Positions 1 to 8,683 of a stretch of 64,000 bases of DNA are shown piece after piece. The notes beneath the pieces are model-generated. The model had not been told where the DNA came from, did no database searches, and saw nothing but the letters and a program-made list of their open reading frames with translations. The stretch is taken from positions 186,001-250,000 of the forward strand of contig CAWGKA010000007.1 in NCBI GenBank assembly GCA_963823045.1, given 5' to 3'. The position numbers and the translations under genes are program-made. The DNA is from JADLGL01 sp963823045 (lineage in GTDB: Bacteria; Pseudomonadota; Alphaproteobacteria; Rhizobiales; Kaistiaceae). How positions within the stretch are numbered: position 1 is the stretch's first letter; every line of letters starts with the position of its first letter.

Positions 1-2658
1 TACACCGACATGACCTTCCCGGTGTTCAACACCGACTGGGATTCGGAAGCCTATCTCACCGTCTCGGGTCAGAACTCGAACAACTCGGTCCGCGTCACCG
101 ACGGCTTCCTGAAGGCTGTCGAGGATGACGGCGACTGGGACCTCACGGCGCGCATCACCGGCAAGCCGGTGAAGACGCTGAAGGCGCGCGAGCTGTGGGA
201 GCAGATCGGCTACGCCGCATGGGCGTCTGCCGACCCGGGCATCCAGTACCACACGACGGTCAATGACTGGCACACCTGCTCGGTGTCCGGCCCGATCCGG
301 GCGTCGAACCCGTGCTCGGAATACATGTTCCTCGACGACACGGCCTGCAATCTGGCTTCGCTGAACCTGATGCAGTTCCGCCTTGCCGACGGCAGCTTCG
401 ACGTCACCAATTTCGCCCATGCCTCGCGGCTGTGGACTCTTGTCCTCGAAATCTCGGTGATGATGGCGCAGTTCCCGTCGTGGAAGATCGCGGAGCTCTC
501 CTATCGCTACCGCACGCTCGGCCTCGGCTTCGCCAATATCGGCGGCCTGTTGATGTCGTCGGGTCTTTCCTATGACTCGGACGAAGGCCGCGCGCTGTGC
601 GGCGCCATCACTGCGCTGATGACCGGCACCGCCTATGAGACCTCCGCCGAGATTGCGAGCGAGCTTGGCGCCTTCGCCGGCTACGAAGAAAACAAAGAGC
701 CGATGCTGCGCGTCATCGCCAACCACCGCCGCGCGGCGCATGGGATGAGCGAAGGCTATGAAGGCCTCGCCACCCTCCCCGTTCCGCTCGACCATGCCTC
801 CTGCCCCGAGAAGCCGCTGATCGATGCCGCAGTCGCGGCGTGGGACAAGGCGCTCGCGCTCGGCGAGGCGCATGGCTATCGCAATGCGCAGGCCTCCGTG
901 ATCGCGCCGACCGGCACGATCGGCCTCGTCATGGATTGCGACACCACCGGCATTGAGCCCGACTTCGCCCTGGTGAAGTTCAAGAAGCTCGCCGGTGGCG
1001 GCTACTTCAAGATCATCAACCGCGCGGTTCCGGCGGCGCTCACCGTCCTCGGCTACGATTCCGACGCGGTGAAGGCGATCATCGATTACGCCGTCGGTCA
1101 CGGCACGCTGAAGGGCGCGCCGGGCGTCAACCATGAGACATTGGCGGCGAAGGGCTTCACCGAGGAGAAGCTTGCGGCGCTTGAGGCCGGGCTGAAGCAG
1201 GCCTTCGACATCAAGTTCGCCTTCAACAAATGGAGCCTCGGCGAAGGCTTCTGTCAGGACGTTCTTGGCTTCACCGCCGAGCAGCTGAACGACACCGACT
1301 TCAACATGCTGGAAGAGCTCGGCTTCGCGAAGGCCGACATCGACGCCGCCAATATCTATTGCTGCGGCGCGATGACCCTCGAAGGCGCGCCGGGCCTGAA
1401 GGAAGAGCATCTTCCGGTGTTCGACTGCGCCTCGCCCTGCGGGCGCATCGGCAAGCGCGCCCTCTCCGTCGAGAGCCACATCCGCATGATGGCGGCCTCG
1501 CAGCCCTTCGTCTCGGGCGCGATCTCCAAGACGATCAACATGCCGAACAGCGCCACGGTCGAGGACGCCAAGGACGCCTACATGCTGTCCTGGAAGCTCG
1601 GCCTCAAGGCGAATGCGCTCTATCGCGACGGCTCGAAGCTGTCGCAGCCGCTGAACGCGCAACTGATCGCCGACGAAGATGACGACGAGGACGACGCCAT
1701 CGCCGATCTCGCCGCCAAGCCAATGATGGCAAAGGCGGAGCAGATCGCGGAGCGCATCGTCGAGAAGCACATCGAGCGCGTCGTCGAGGTGCGCAAGCGC
1801 GAGAAGATGCCCGATCGCCGTACCGGCTATACGCAGAAGGCGATCGTCGGCGGCCACAAGGTCTATCTCCACACCGGAGAATATGCCGACGGCAAGCTGG
1901 GCGAGATCTTCATCGACATGCACAAGGAAGGCGCCGCCTTCCGCGCGATGATGAACAACTTCGCCATCGCCATCTCGCTCGGCCTGCAATATGGCGTGCC
2001 GCTCGACGAGTATGTCGACGCCTTCACCTTCACCCGCTTCGAGCCCGCCGGCATGGTGATGGGCAACGACCACATCAAAAATGCGACCTCGATCCTCGAC
2101 TATGTTTTCCGCGAGCTTGCGATCTCCTATCTCGACCGCAATGACCTCGCGCATGTGAACCCGGAAGAGATCGGTTCGACGACGATCGGCAGCGGCGAGC
2201 ACAAGCAGAAGGCGCCGCCGGAAGCGATCGTCAGCCATGGTCTCGTGCGCGGTCGTCCGGTGCTCGAACTCGTCGACAACAAGCTGGCCGGAGCCAAGAC
2301 GACGACGGCGGCGCGCAGTGCAAGCGTCACCGCGATCAGCGGCAGCCGCGCCTCTGCGAAGGGCGGCAGCGCCGCCACCGCGCGTCGACTTGAGCCTGAA
2401 ATTGCCGAGGAAACGGTGACGGAGGCACCAGCGACGGAAGTCGAAGTGCAGACGTTCCTCTTCACCGAAGAGACGGTCGTCGAGACGCCGCTGCCGGAGA
2501 AGAAAAGCGAAGCGCGCGACGACAGCATGCGCATCGTCGAAGCACGCATGAAGGGCTATGTCGGCGAAGCGTGTCCCGAATGCGGGAACTTCACACTCGT
2601 GCGTAACGGCACGTGTTTGAAGTGCGATACGTGCGGTGGAACGACGGGCTGCAGCTGA
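1..2658 (+). CDS. nrdJ: Vitamin B12-dependent ribonucleotide reductase, C-terminal part (5' end outside window)
   Basis: Class II ribonucleotide reductase makes deoxyribonucleotides using adenosylcobalamin and needs no oxygen. The frame is open from base 1 and already inside the catalytic barrel, so the start lies upstream of the window. Visible are the active-site NPCSE segment (about 307-321), the phosphate-binding PTGTIG loop (about 907-924), a TSCPD-type domain (about 1810-2110), and a C-terminal zinc-ribbon-like tail with several CxxC pairs (2572-2655) that includes the redox-relay cysteines. A low-complexity Thr/Ala/Glu linker separates the TSCPD domain from the tail. Family assignment is firm. 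A cobalamin riboswitch or NrdR boxes would lie upstream and cannot be judged here. Confidence 0.96.
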   Translation, partial: YTDMTFPVFNTDWDSEAYLTVSGQNSNNSVRVTDGFLKAVEDDGDWDLTARITGKPVKTLKARELWEQIGYAAWASADPGIQYHTTVNDWHTCSVSGPIRASNPCSEYMFLDDTACNLASLNLMQFRLADGSFDVTNFAHASRLWTLVLEISVMMAQFPSWKIAELSYRYRTLGLGFANIGGLLMSSGLSYDSDEGRALCGAITALMTGTAYETSAEIASELGAFAGYEENKEPMLRVIANHRRAAHGMSEGYEGLATLPVPLDHASCPEKPLIDAAVAAWDKALALGEAHGYRNAQASVIAPTGTIGLVMDCDTTGIEPDFALVKFKKLAGGGYFKIINRAVPAALTVLGYDSDAVKAIIDYAVGHGTLKGAPGVNHETLAAKGFTEEKLAALEAGLKQAFDIKFAFNKWSLGEGFCQDVLGFTAEQLNDTDFNMLEELGFAKADIDAANIYCCGAMTLEGAPGLKEEHLPVFDCASPCGRIGKRALSVESHIRMMAASQPFVSGAISKTINMPNSATVEDAKDAYMLSWKLGLKANALYRDGSKLSQPLNAQLIADEDDDEDDAIADLAAKPMMAKAEQIAERIVEKHIERVVEVRKREKMPDRRTGYTQKAIVGGHKVYLHTGEYADGKLGEIFIDMHKEGAAFRAMMNNFAIAISLGLQYGVPLDEYVDAFTFTRFEPAGMVMGNDHIKNATSILDYVFRELAISYLDRNDLAHVNPEEIGSTTIGSGEHKQKAPPEAIVSHGLVRGRPVLELVDNKLAGAKTTTAARSASVTAISGSRASAKGGSAATARRLEPEIAEETVTEAPATEVEVQTFLFTEETVVETPLPEKKSEARDDSMRIVEARMKGYVGEACPECGNFTLVRNGTCLKCDTCGGTTGCS

Positions 2659-2849
2659 CGACAAACTGCACGTGGTGAAGAAATCGAGTCAGACGTCCGG
2701 CGTTTGCTGCGGATAAGCTTGACGCGATCATAACCTTTCAGTCACAGATGCTGGTATAGACACCGCCTGTGTGTCAGGCGATGTCTGTGCTGATCGTGCA
2801 TGATTCGCATGTCACCGATCCGTCCCTATCACCACGCGGAGAGGAACTC

Positions 2850-3371
2850 ATGGCTGGTGTAAAGAAAGCGACCACTGCTCGTCGCAGCACGTCGCGCTCG
2901 ACGAAGGCCCGCACGACGCGGACCGCCCGCAAGCCGGCCAGCGCTGCCAAGTCGGCAACGCGGACCGTGAAGGCCGGCGCCGCTAAGAAGCCCGCGGCTC
3001 GGAAGACAACGACTGCCAAGAAGCCGGCAGCTCGTAAGACGGCTGCCAAGCCGGCAGCTCGTAAGACGGCTGCCAAGACGGCAACCGCCCGCAAGACGAC
3101 GACCGCCAAGAAGCCGGCCGTTCGTAAGGCGACTGCCAAGAAGACAACCGCTCGCAAGACGACGACCGCTCGCAAGACGACGACTGCCCGTAAGCCGGCA
3201 GCCGCTCGCAAGGCGACGACTGCTCGCAAGACGACTGCCGCCAAGAAGCCGGCGGCGAAGCGGACGACTGCTACCAAGACCGCGGCGAAGACCGCGACCG
3301 CTCGCAAGACGACCGCCCGTAAGCCGGCGGCTCGTAAGCCTGCAGCTCGCAAGACCACCGCGAAGAAGTAG
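2850..3371 (+). CDS. Lysine/alanine/arginine-rich histone H1-like protein
   Basis: A 173-residue, extremely basic protein made almost only of Lys, Ala, Arg, Thr and Pro. After about 45 residues it becomes an irregular tandem repeat of ARKTT / TAKKPA type units to the C terminus. The ATG at 2850 is chosen because GAGAGGAA (2839-2846) lies just ahead; an in-frame GTG at 2769 has no such site. Such H1-like or AlgP-like tails bind DNA non-specifically and are known as nucleoid-associated proteins in several bacteria; that role here is inference from composition. It is monocistronic, ending in a strong terminator. Confidence 0.8.
   Translation: MAGVKKATTARRSTSRSTKARTTRTARKPASAAKSATRTVKAGAAKKPAARKTTTAKKPAARKTAAKPAARKTAAKTATARKTTTAKKPAVRKATAKKTTARKTTTARKTTTARKPAAARKATTARKTTAAKKPAAKRTTATKTAAKTATARKTTARKPAARKPAARKTTAKK
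2990..3365 (+). repeat. Degenerate in-gene tandem repeat coding for Lys/Ala/Arg/Thr-rich tail
   Basis: Irregular repetition of short units such as gctcgtaagacg, gctcgcaagacg and gccaagaagccggc, out of strict phase. Codon alternation (CGT/CGC, GCT/GCC/GCA) shows the DNA has diverged while the peptide pattern is kept, so selection acts on the protein. Length variation between strains would be expected from slippage. Confidence 0.8.
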
Positions 3372-3378
3372 TATCTTT

Positions 3379-3450
3379 GTCCGGCGGCTTTGTCGCCGGA
3401 CACTGCCTTTGAAGACCCGCCCGACAGATTGTCTGGGCGGGTTTTTCTTT
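3379..3450 (+). terminator. Double hairpin ending in rho-independent terminator
   Basis: Two hairpins follow the stop codon. The first pairs GTCCGGCG (3379-3386) with CGCCGGAC (3394-3401). The second pairs ACCCGCCC (3415-3422) with GGGCGGGT (3435-3442), with an inner GACA/TGTC extension, and is followed by TTTTTCTTT. The second is a textbook intrinsic terminator for the H1-like gene. Confidence 0.88.
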
Positions 3451-3599
3451 GCGCTGGAACCGTTTGCGGAGTAAGCCGGGCGTGGTTTTCTGGTGCTCCG
3501 GCTGCCTTGCCAGCGTCGCAAAGTGCCGCCAAGATGACGTGGACTCGCCGGATCGCCTGCGTTTTCGGCTCGATCAGAACAAGCCTTGGGAGGACGTTT

Positions 3600-4736
3600 A
3601 TGGGCCGTAGGGCGCAGAGCGCATTCGGACTCGTTGTGGCCGGATCAGCATTCCTTTTTGCCGGACCGGTCCTCGCCGCAGACCCTACCGCCATCGCCGA
3701 CCAACTGGTTGAGGCCGTCAACGACGCGACGCGCGTGGCAACCTATGAGACGGCCACGGAAGGCGCCGATGGAACCATCGTCATCACCGGCTTCGCGGTG
3801 ACGGATGACGCAAACCACATCTTCGCCAATATCGGCGAAATCGACGTCGTCAATCCGGTCGAGCAGGATGTCGGCTTCATCGCCGAGACCATCACGCTCC
3901 TCAATGGCGAAGCCGGCGACGAGGCAAATACGCTGACATGGGATCGCGTCGACCTGTCGAATGTCGCCGTCCCGTTCAATGTCGACCTCGCCGCTGAAGG
4001 GCCGCCGCAAATTCCGCTGACAGCGGCTGTGGTGCAAAGCCTCGTCTTCAGTCCGCCACAGGCCAACAACATCCTCATCGGCGGCGTCGACGTTCAGCTC
4101 GGCGATGTCATCGAGGGCGTCCCATACTCCGTGGCGTTGACGCTGACGGATGTGGAGTTGCCGACCGAGGTCGCCGACAATTCAACCGCGATCGACATTC
4201 TCAAGTCGATGGGCTTCGACGCGCTGGTGATGGATTTCACCATCGCCGGCACTTACGATTCGGAAACCGACACGCTCACCGCCGAGTCAGTCAGCATCAA
4301 TATCCATGACTTCGGACGGCTGACGATCTCCGGCGTGTTCTCGGGCATGCCTCTCAGCAAGCTGCAGGAGCCGGGCGGCGTCGACGAAATCCTGTCGTCG
4401 GCCCTGGTGAACACGGTGCACATCCGCTTCGACAATGCCGGCGGCATGGAAGCCTTCCTGGCCATCCAAGCCAACCTGATGGGCGTTGCGCCGGAAGACG
4501 CCGCCTATGGCCTTGCTGTCGCCTTCCAGCTGTTCATGCAGGTGGAACTGCCTGACCTCGATCCGCAGATCGGCGTCACGGTGGGCAATTTCCTGCGCAA
4601 CCCGCAGAGCATCACCATTGATGCGGTGCCGTCCGAGCCGGTGCCGCTGCTGGCGATCATCCCGCTGATCACCGGCAACCCGAACGCGCTGCCGACACTG
4701 CTCGCGGTATCGGTGGCGGCGAACACAGACGACTAG
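3600..4736 (+). CDS. Exported protein of unknown function, tandem paralogue 1
   Basis: A 378-residue protein with a clear Sec signal peptide: basic MGRRAQ start, hydrophobic core, and a likely cut after AGPVLA. The ATG at 3600 follows GGGAGG with good spacing; the open frame extends further upstream but without a better start. I do not recognise a named family. Residues about 200-251 align closely with residues about 469-520 of the next gene (shared ILxxMG start and D-F-x-I/V-A core), and both C termini share FLRxxxS, PVPL and GxP motifs. The sequence alternates short hydrophobic beta-like stretches with Asp/Thr/Gly turns. Probably periplasmic or envelope-attached. Confidence 0.82.
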   Translation: MGRRAQSAFGLVVAGSAFLFAGPVLAADPTAIADQLVEAVNDATRVATYETATEGADGTIVITGFAVTDDANHIFANIGEIDVVNPVEQDVGFIAETITLLNGEAGDEANTLTWDRVDLSNVAVPFNVDLAAEGPPQIPLTAAVVQSLVFSPPQANNILIGGVDVQLGDVIEGVPYSVALTLTDVELPTEVADNSTAIDILKSMGFDALVMDFTIAGTYDSETDTLTAESVSINIHDFGRLTISGVFSGMPLSKLQEPGGVDEILSSALVNTVHIRFDNAGGMEAFLAIQANLMGVAPEDAAYGLAVAFQLFMQVELPDLDPQIGVTVGNFLRNPQSITIDAVPSEPVPLLAIIPLITGNPNALPTLLAVSVAANTDD

Positions 4737-4771
4737 GTGGCGCCGTAGCCCGCCACATGTGGAGACCGATC

Positions 4772-6721
4772 ATGCGCGTTAGCATCCGTCATGGGGCAGC
4801 CGCCCTTGCCTTCGGCTGGACTCTCGCCCTCTCCGTCTCCAGCGCTTCGGCGCAGGAGCTCGGTCCGGCGGCGCAGGCCCTGGAGACCTGGGTGCAGCAG
4901 ATCGACGCCCTGCCCGAGGTGGAAGCGTCATACGAGACGCTGACCGGACGCGGCGATTCAGCGGAGCTTGTCGGCCTCACCATCCAGGGTACGGGCCTGC
5001 TGATGGTGTTCGACCCGATCAACGTCACCAACTATCGCCAGCTCGGGTCCGACGGCTTTGCCTTCGGCAGGTTCGAGGTTGACCATATTCAGGGCCGGAC
5101 GCCGACCACAGAGATCAACGTCGTCAATCTCGCGGTCGACAATATCGCCGTGCCCGAGACCGGCTTCGTCTTCGACCAGACCCAGCCGATCACCTCGATC
5201 CTCGATATCTGGGGCAAGGCGAGCGAGATTTCGGTCGACCAGATTTCGGTCGGGCGCATCGATATCGGGCAGTATTACGGCGGCCTCGACAGCCTCGTCT
5301 CGTACCACAACTACGTTATTCGCGACTGGGCGGACGGGCATATCGGATCGAGCAGCGCTGGCCCGCTGGTGATGAATTCACCGACCGACGACCCGATGTT
5401 CCAGATGACGGTCGACCACATTGAATTGCAGGATATCGACTTCAACGCGATCGCCTGGGTGTTCGACCCGGCCGCCTATGCGGGCGGCAATCGCGAATGG
5501 AATTCGGTCGTCGGCCACGCCGAATACGACAACATCATGGTGCAGGCGCCCGACATCCAGCTGCGCATCAGCTCTATCGCGATAGACGACTTCAAGATGC
5601 GCCAGGCGGCCGAACCGTTCACGCCAATCCTCGAGCGGCTGATGACGGACGATACGCTGACATCGCGCCAGACCGATGCGCTGACGCAGGAGATCCTCGT
5701 CGATCTCATCTCGCCCTGGGGCCTCGGCGGCTTCAGCATCCAGGGCCTCGACATCTACACCGACGAGATCGACCGCTTCCATCTCGGCGATTTCCATATC
5801 ACCGACCTGTCGCTCGACGGCCTCGGGGAAATCGGCCTCGGCGATCTCGACATCGTTGTCCCGGAATCGGGATCAGTGCGCCTCGGCCGACTGGCCCTTG
5901 GCGGTCTGGAAATGCCGAGCGAGAAGGAGCTGAAGCAGATCATCGCCACGATCGCCGCCGGCGGCGACCCGGCGAGCATTGCCAGCTTCCTGCCGTCGCT
6001 CAGCTACATCGAGCTGTCCGATTTCGAATACGCCAGCAGCCAGTCCCTGCCGGTGGTGATCGGCCGTTTCCTCATCAATGGCGGCGGCTATCTCGGCATC
6101 GCGCCGACTGACGGTCGCGTCGAGCTGACCGGCGTCACGGTGCCGCTGACGATCATTCAGGGTGACCTCAGGCGCATTCTCAATCAGATGGGCTACACGC
6201 AGTTCCAATTGGACTTCGGCGTCGCTCTCAATTGGGACGAGGCGAGCGAGACGCTGCGGATCGACGGACTGCATCTTCAGGTGGCCGACGCCGGCTCGGT
6301 CGACGCCAGCCTCGTGCTTGGCGGGGTGACGCGGGCGGTGTTCGACAACATCGACAACCTGTCCGAAGAGCAGGCGATGGCGCTGACGCTGGTCTCCGCC
6401 GACATCACCATCACCGACGAGTCGCTCGCCGAACGCCTCTTCCAGTGGACCGCAGAAGATACCGGTCAGCCGGCCGACGAATATCGCGAGCAGTTCATCC
6501 GCGGCTTGCCGGTCGTGCTTGGCCTGACGATCGACCGGACGCTCGCGGCCCAGATCGCGCCGCCGATCCAGGCGTTCCTTCGTGGTTCGTCGTCGCTGGT
6601 GGCAACGGCACGGCCGGAGCAGCCGGTGCCGCTCTCAGACGTCATGACCGCCCTGAGCGGTTCGCCCTATTCGCTGATCGGCCTGCTTGGGGTCGTGCTG
6701 ACGGCGACGGAGCCGCAATAG
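4772..6721 (+). CDS. Large exported protein of unknown function, tandem paralogue 2
   Basis: A 649-residue protein with a signal peptide ending near SSASAQ. The ATG at 4772 is preferred over the in-frame ATG at 4757 because GGAG (4761-4764) lies 7 bases before it. Repeated strands of the form LGDFxIxDLxLDGLGxIxLGDLDI around residues 330-370 suggest a beta-rich, possibly solenoid-like or repeat fold. N-terminal (YET-T-G...) and C-terminal (FLRxxxS...PVPL...GxP) segments match the preceding gene, so this looks like a longer paralogue. It begins 35 bases after that gene stops and is probably co-transcribed. Function unknown. Confidence 0.82.
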   Translation: MRVSIRHGAAALAFGWTLALSVSSASAQELGPAAQALETWVQQIDALPEVEASYETLTGRGDSAELVGLTIQGTGLLMVFDPINVTNYRQLGSDGFAFGRFEVDHIQGRTPTTEINVVNLAVDNIAVPETGFVFDQTQPITSILDIWGKASEISVDQISVGRIDIGQYYGGLDSLVSYHNYVIRDWADGHIGSSSAGPLVMNSPTDDPMFQMTVDHIELQDIDFNAIAWVFDPAAYAGGNREWNSVVGHAEYDNIMVQAPDIQLRISSIAIDDFKMRQAAEPFTPILERLMTDDTLTSRQTDALTQEILVDLISPWGLGGFSIQGLDIYTDEIDRFHLGDFHITDLSLDGLGEIGLGDLDIVVPESGSVRLGRLALGGLEMPSEKELKQIIATIAAGGDPASIASFLPSLSYIELSDFEYASSQSLPVVIGRFLINGGGYLGIAPTDGRVELTGVTVPLTIIQGDLRRILNQMGYTQFQLDFGVALNWDEASETLRIDGLHLQVADAGSVDASLVLGGVTRAVFDNIDNLSEEQAMALTLVSADITITDESLAERLFQWTAEDTGQPADEYREQFIRGLPVVLGLTIDRTLAAQIAPPIQAFLRGSSSLVATARPEQPVPLSDVMTALSGSPYSLIGLLGVVLTATEPQ

Positions 6722-6730
6722 CGGCGCCGC

Positions 6731-8506
6731 TCAGTCCTGAGGCAGGTTGAGGCGGATGTGCAACTCGCGCAGCTGCGCCATGGTCACATCCGACGGCGCC
6801 CCCATCATCAGGTCTTCGGCCTGCTGATTCATCGGGAACATCGTCACCTCGCGGAGGTTCTCCTCGCCGCATAGCAGCATCACGATGCGGTCGATGCCCG
6901 GTGCGATGCCGCCATGGGGCGGCGCGCCATATTGCAGCGCGCGCAGCATGCCGCCGAACTTCGCCTCCAGCACGTCCTCGCCATAGCCGGCGATGGCGAA
7001 GGCCTTCTTCATGATGTCGGGCAGGTGGTTCCGGATCGCGCCCGAGGACAGCTCCACGCCGTTGCAGACGACATCATACTGATAGGCGCTGATCTCCAGC
7101 GGGTCCTTCGTCTCCAGCGCCTCAAGGCCGCCCTGGGGCATGGAGAAAGGATTGTGCGAGAAGTCGACGCGCTTTTCGTCCTCGTTCCACTCGAACATCG
7201 GGAAATCGACGATCCAGCAGAATTCGAAGCGGTCCTTGTCGCTGAGGTTGAGCTCGTCGCCGACGCGCTGACGGGCGCTGCCGGCGAACGCGGCCATCTT
7301 CTTCGGCACGCCGCAAACGAAGAACACCGCGTCGCCGTCACCCAATGCCAGCAATTCGCGGATCGCGTCTGTGCGCTCCGCGCCGATATTCTTGGCGATC
7401 GGGCCGGCGCCCTCGCCGTCGTCGCGGAAGAAGATGTAGCCAAGGCCCGGCTGACCCTCATGCTGCGCCCAGGCATTCATGCGGTCGCAGAAGGCGCGGT
7501 TGCCGCCGGTCGGCGCCGGGATGGCCCAAACCTCGACCTTGTCGTCAGCGGCGATCTGGCCGGCGAAGACGCGGAATCCGGAATCGCGGAAATGCTCCGT
7601 GACGTTCTGCATCACGATCGGATTGCGCAAATCCGGCTTGTCGCTGCCATATTTGCGGATCGCCTCGGCATAGGGGATGCGCGGGAATTCCTGCGTCACC
7701 GGCTTGCCGTCGGCGAATTCCTCGAAGAGGTCGCGCAAGACCGGCTCGACGGCGGCGAAGACGTCATCCTGGGTAACGAAGCTCATCTCGATATCGAGCT
7801 GATAGAACTCACCCGGAGAGCGGTCGGCGCGCGCATCCTCGTCGCGGAAGCAGGGCGCGATCTGGAAATAGCGATCGAAGCCCGCGATCATGATCATCTG
7901 CTTGAACTGCTGCGGCGCCTGCGGCAGCGCGTAGAACTTGCCGGGATGAAGGCGCGACGGCACGAGGAAGTCGCGCGCGCCCTCCGGCGAAGACGCCGTC
8001 AGGATCGGCGTCTGGAATTCGAAAAATCCGGCATCCACCATGCGGCGGCGCACGGACGAGATGATTGCCGCCCGCTTCAGGATGTTGCGGTGGATGCGGT
8101 CGCGGCGAAGGTCGAGGAAGCGGTAACGGAGCCGCGTTTCCTCAGGATATTCCTGGTCGCCGAACACCGGCAGCGGCAGTTCAGCGGCTTTCGACAGGAC
8201 CTCGATCGAATCGGCGAAAACCTCAATCTCGCCGGTCGGCAGATTGGGGTTCATCGTGTCGGCGGAGCGCGCCTTCACGGTGCCGTCGACCTTGATAACC
8301 CATTCGGAGCGCACCTTTTCCGCAACGGCAAAGGCCGGCGAGTCGGGATCGGCGACGATCTGGGTCAGGCCGTAGTGGTCACGCAGGTCGATAAAGAGAA
8401 GACCGCCATGGTCGCGGACGCGGTGCACCCATCCCGAAAGGCGGACCGTCTGGCCAACATCGGGGGCCCGCAGGGCACCGCATGTGTGGCTGCGATAAGG
8501 GTGCAT
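6731..8506 (-). CDS. aspS: Aspartyl-tRNA synthetase (class II, bacterial type)
   Basis: Charges tRNA-Asp with aspartate in the cytoplasm. At 591 residues it has the bacterial layout: N-terminal anticodon-binding OB fold (GWVHRVRDHGGLLFIDLRD), class II catalytic core with motif 2 (FRDEDARADRSPGEFYQLD), an inserted GAD domain, and motif 3 (GGIAPGIDRIVML). The start is the ATG giving MHPYRSH; the frame is open much further upstream but that part is composition-driven and runs into the rnd gene. Many alphaproteobacteria use a non-discriminating AspRS that also makes Asp-tRNA-Asn; the sequence alone does not settle this. It converges on the exported-protein pair with a 9-base gap. Confidence 0.96.
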   Translation of the reverse strand: MHPYRSHTCGALRAPDVGQTVRLSGWVHRVRDHGGLLFIDLRDHYGLTQIVADPDSPAFAVAEKVRSEWVIKVDGTVKARSADTMNPNLPTGEIEVFADSIEVLSKAAELPLPVFGDQEYPEETRLRYRFLDLRRDRIHRNILKRAAIISSVRRRMVDAGFFEFQTPILTASSPEGARDFLVPSRLHPGKFYALPQAPQQFKQMIMIAGFDRYFQIAPCFRDEDARADRSPGEFYQLDIEMSFVTQDDVFAAVEPVLRDLFEEFADGKPVTQEFPRIPYAEAIRKYGSDKPDLRNPIVMQNVTEHFRDSGFRVFAGQIAADDKVEVWAIPAPTGGNRAFCDRMNAWAQHEGQPGLGYIFFRDDGEGAGPIAKNIGAERTDAIRELLALGDGDAVFFVCGVPKKMAAFAGSARQRVGDELNLSDKDRFEFCWIVDFPMFEWNEDEKRVDFSHNPFSMPQGGLEALETKDPLEISAYQYDVVCNGVELSSGAIRNHLPDIMKKAFAIAGYGEDVLEAKFGGMLRALQYGAPPHGGIAPGIDRIVMLLCGEENLREVTMFPMNQQAEDLMMGAPSDVTMAQLRELHIRLNLPQD

Positions 8507-8683
8507 GCGTCGATTTTTCCCGGAGTTGGCGAGGTCTGATTTCGGCCGCTCGGCGAGGGCCAAGGCGGCGGAAAAAGCACATGCCGGCCTTGCTTTGTCA
8601 AGGAGATGGCGATGCTCTGCGTTAATGCTGGACGGCAATGTCACGGGGCGACAATCGGCGCCGGAACCCCTATATCTCAGACC

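Noticed and set aside
2774..3721. Minus-strand Arg/Ala/Val frames across the H1-like gene, and a CRISPR-like look of the repeats
   Set aside because: The repeats are short, irregular, in-frame codon repeats without spacers; the minus frames are the complement of Lys/Ala codons.
6914..8539. A 541-codon open frame on the plus strand opposite aspS
   Set aside because: It is antisense to a certain aspS gene, has Arg/Ala/Asp-heavy composition typical of high-G+C shadow frames, and no recognisable motif.
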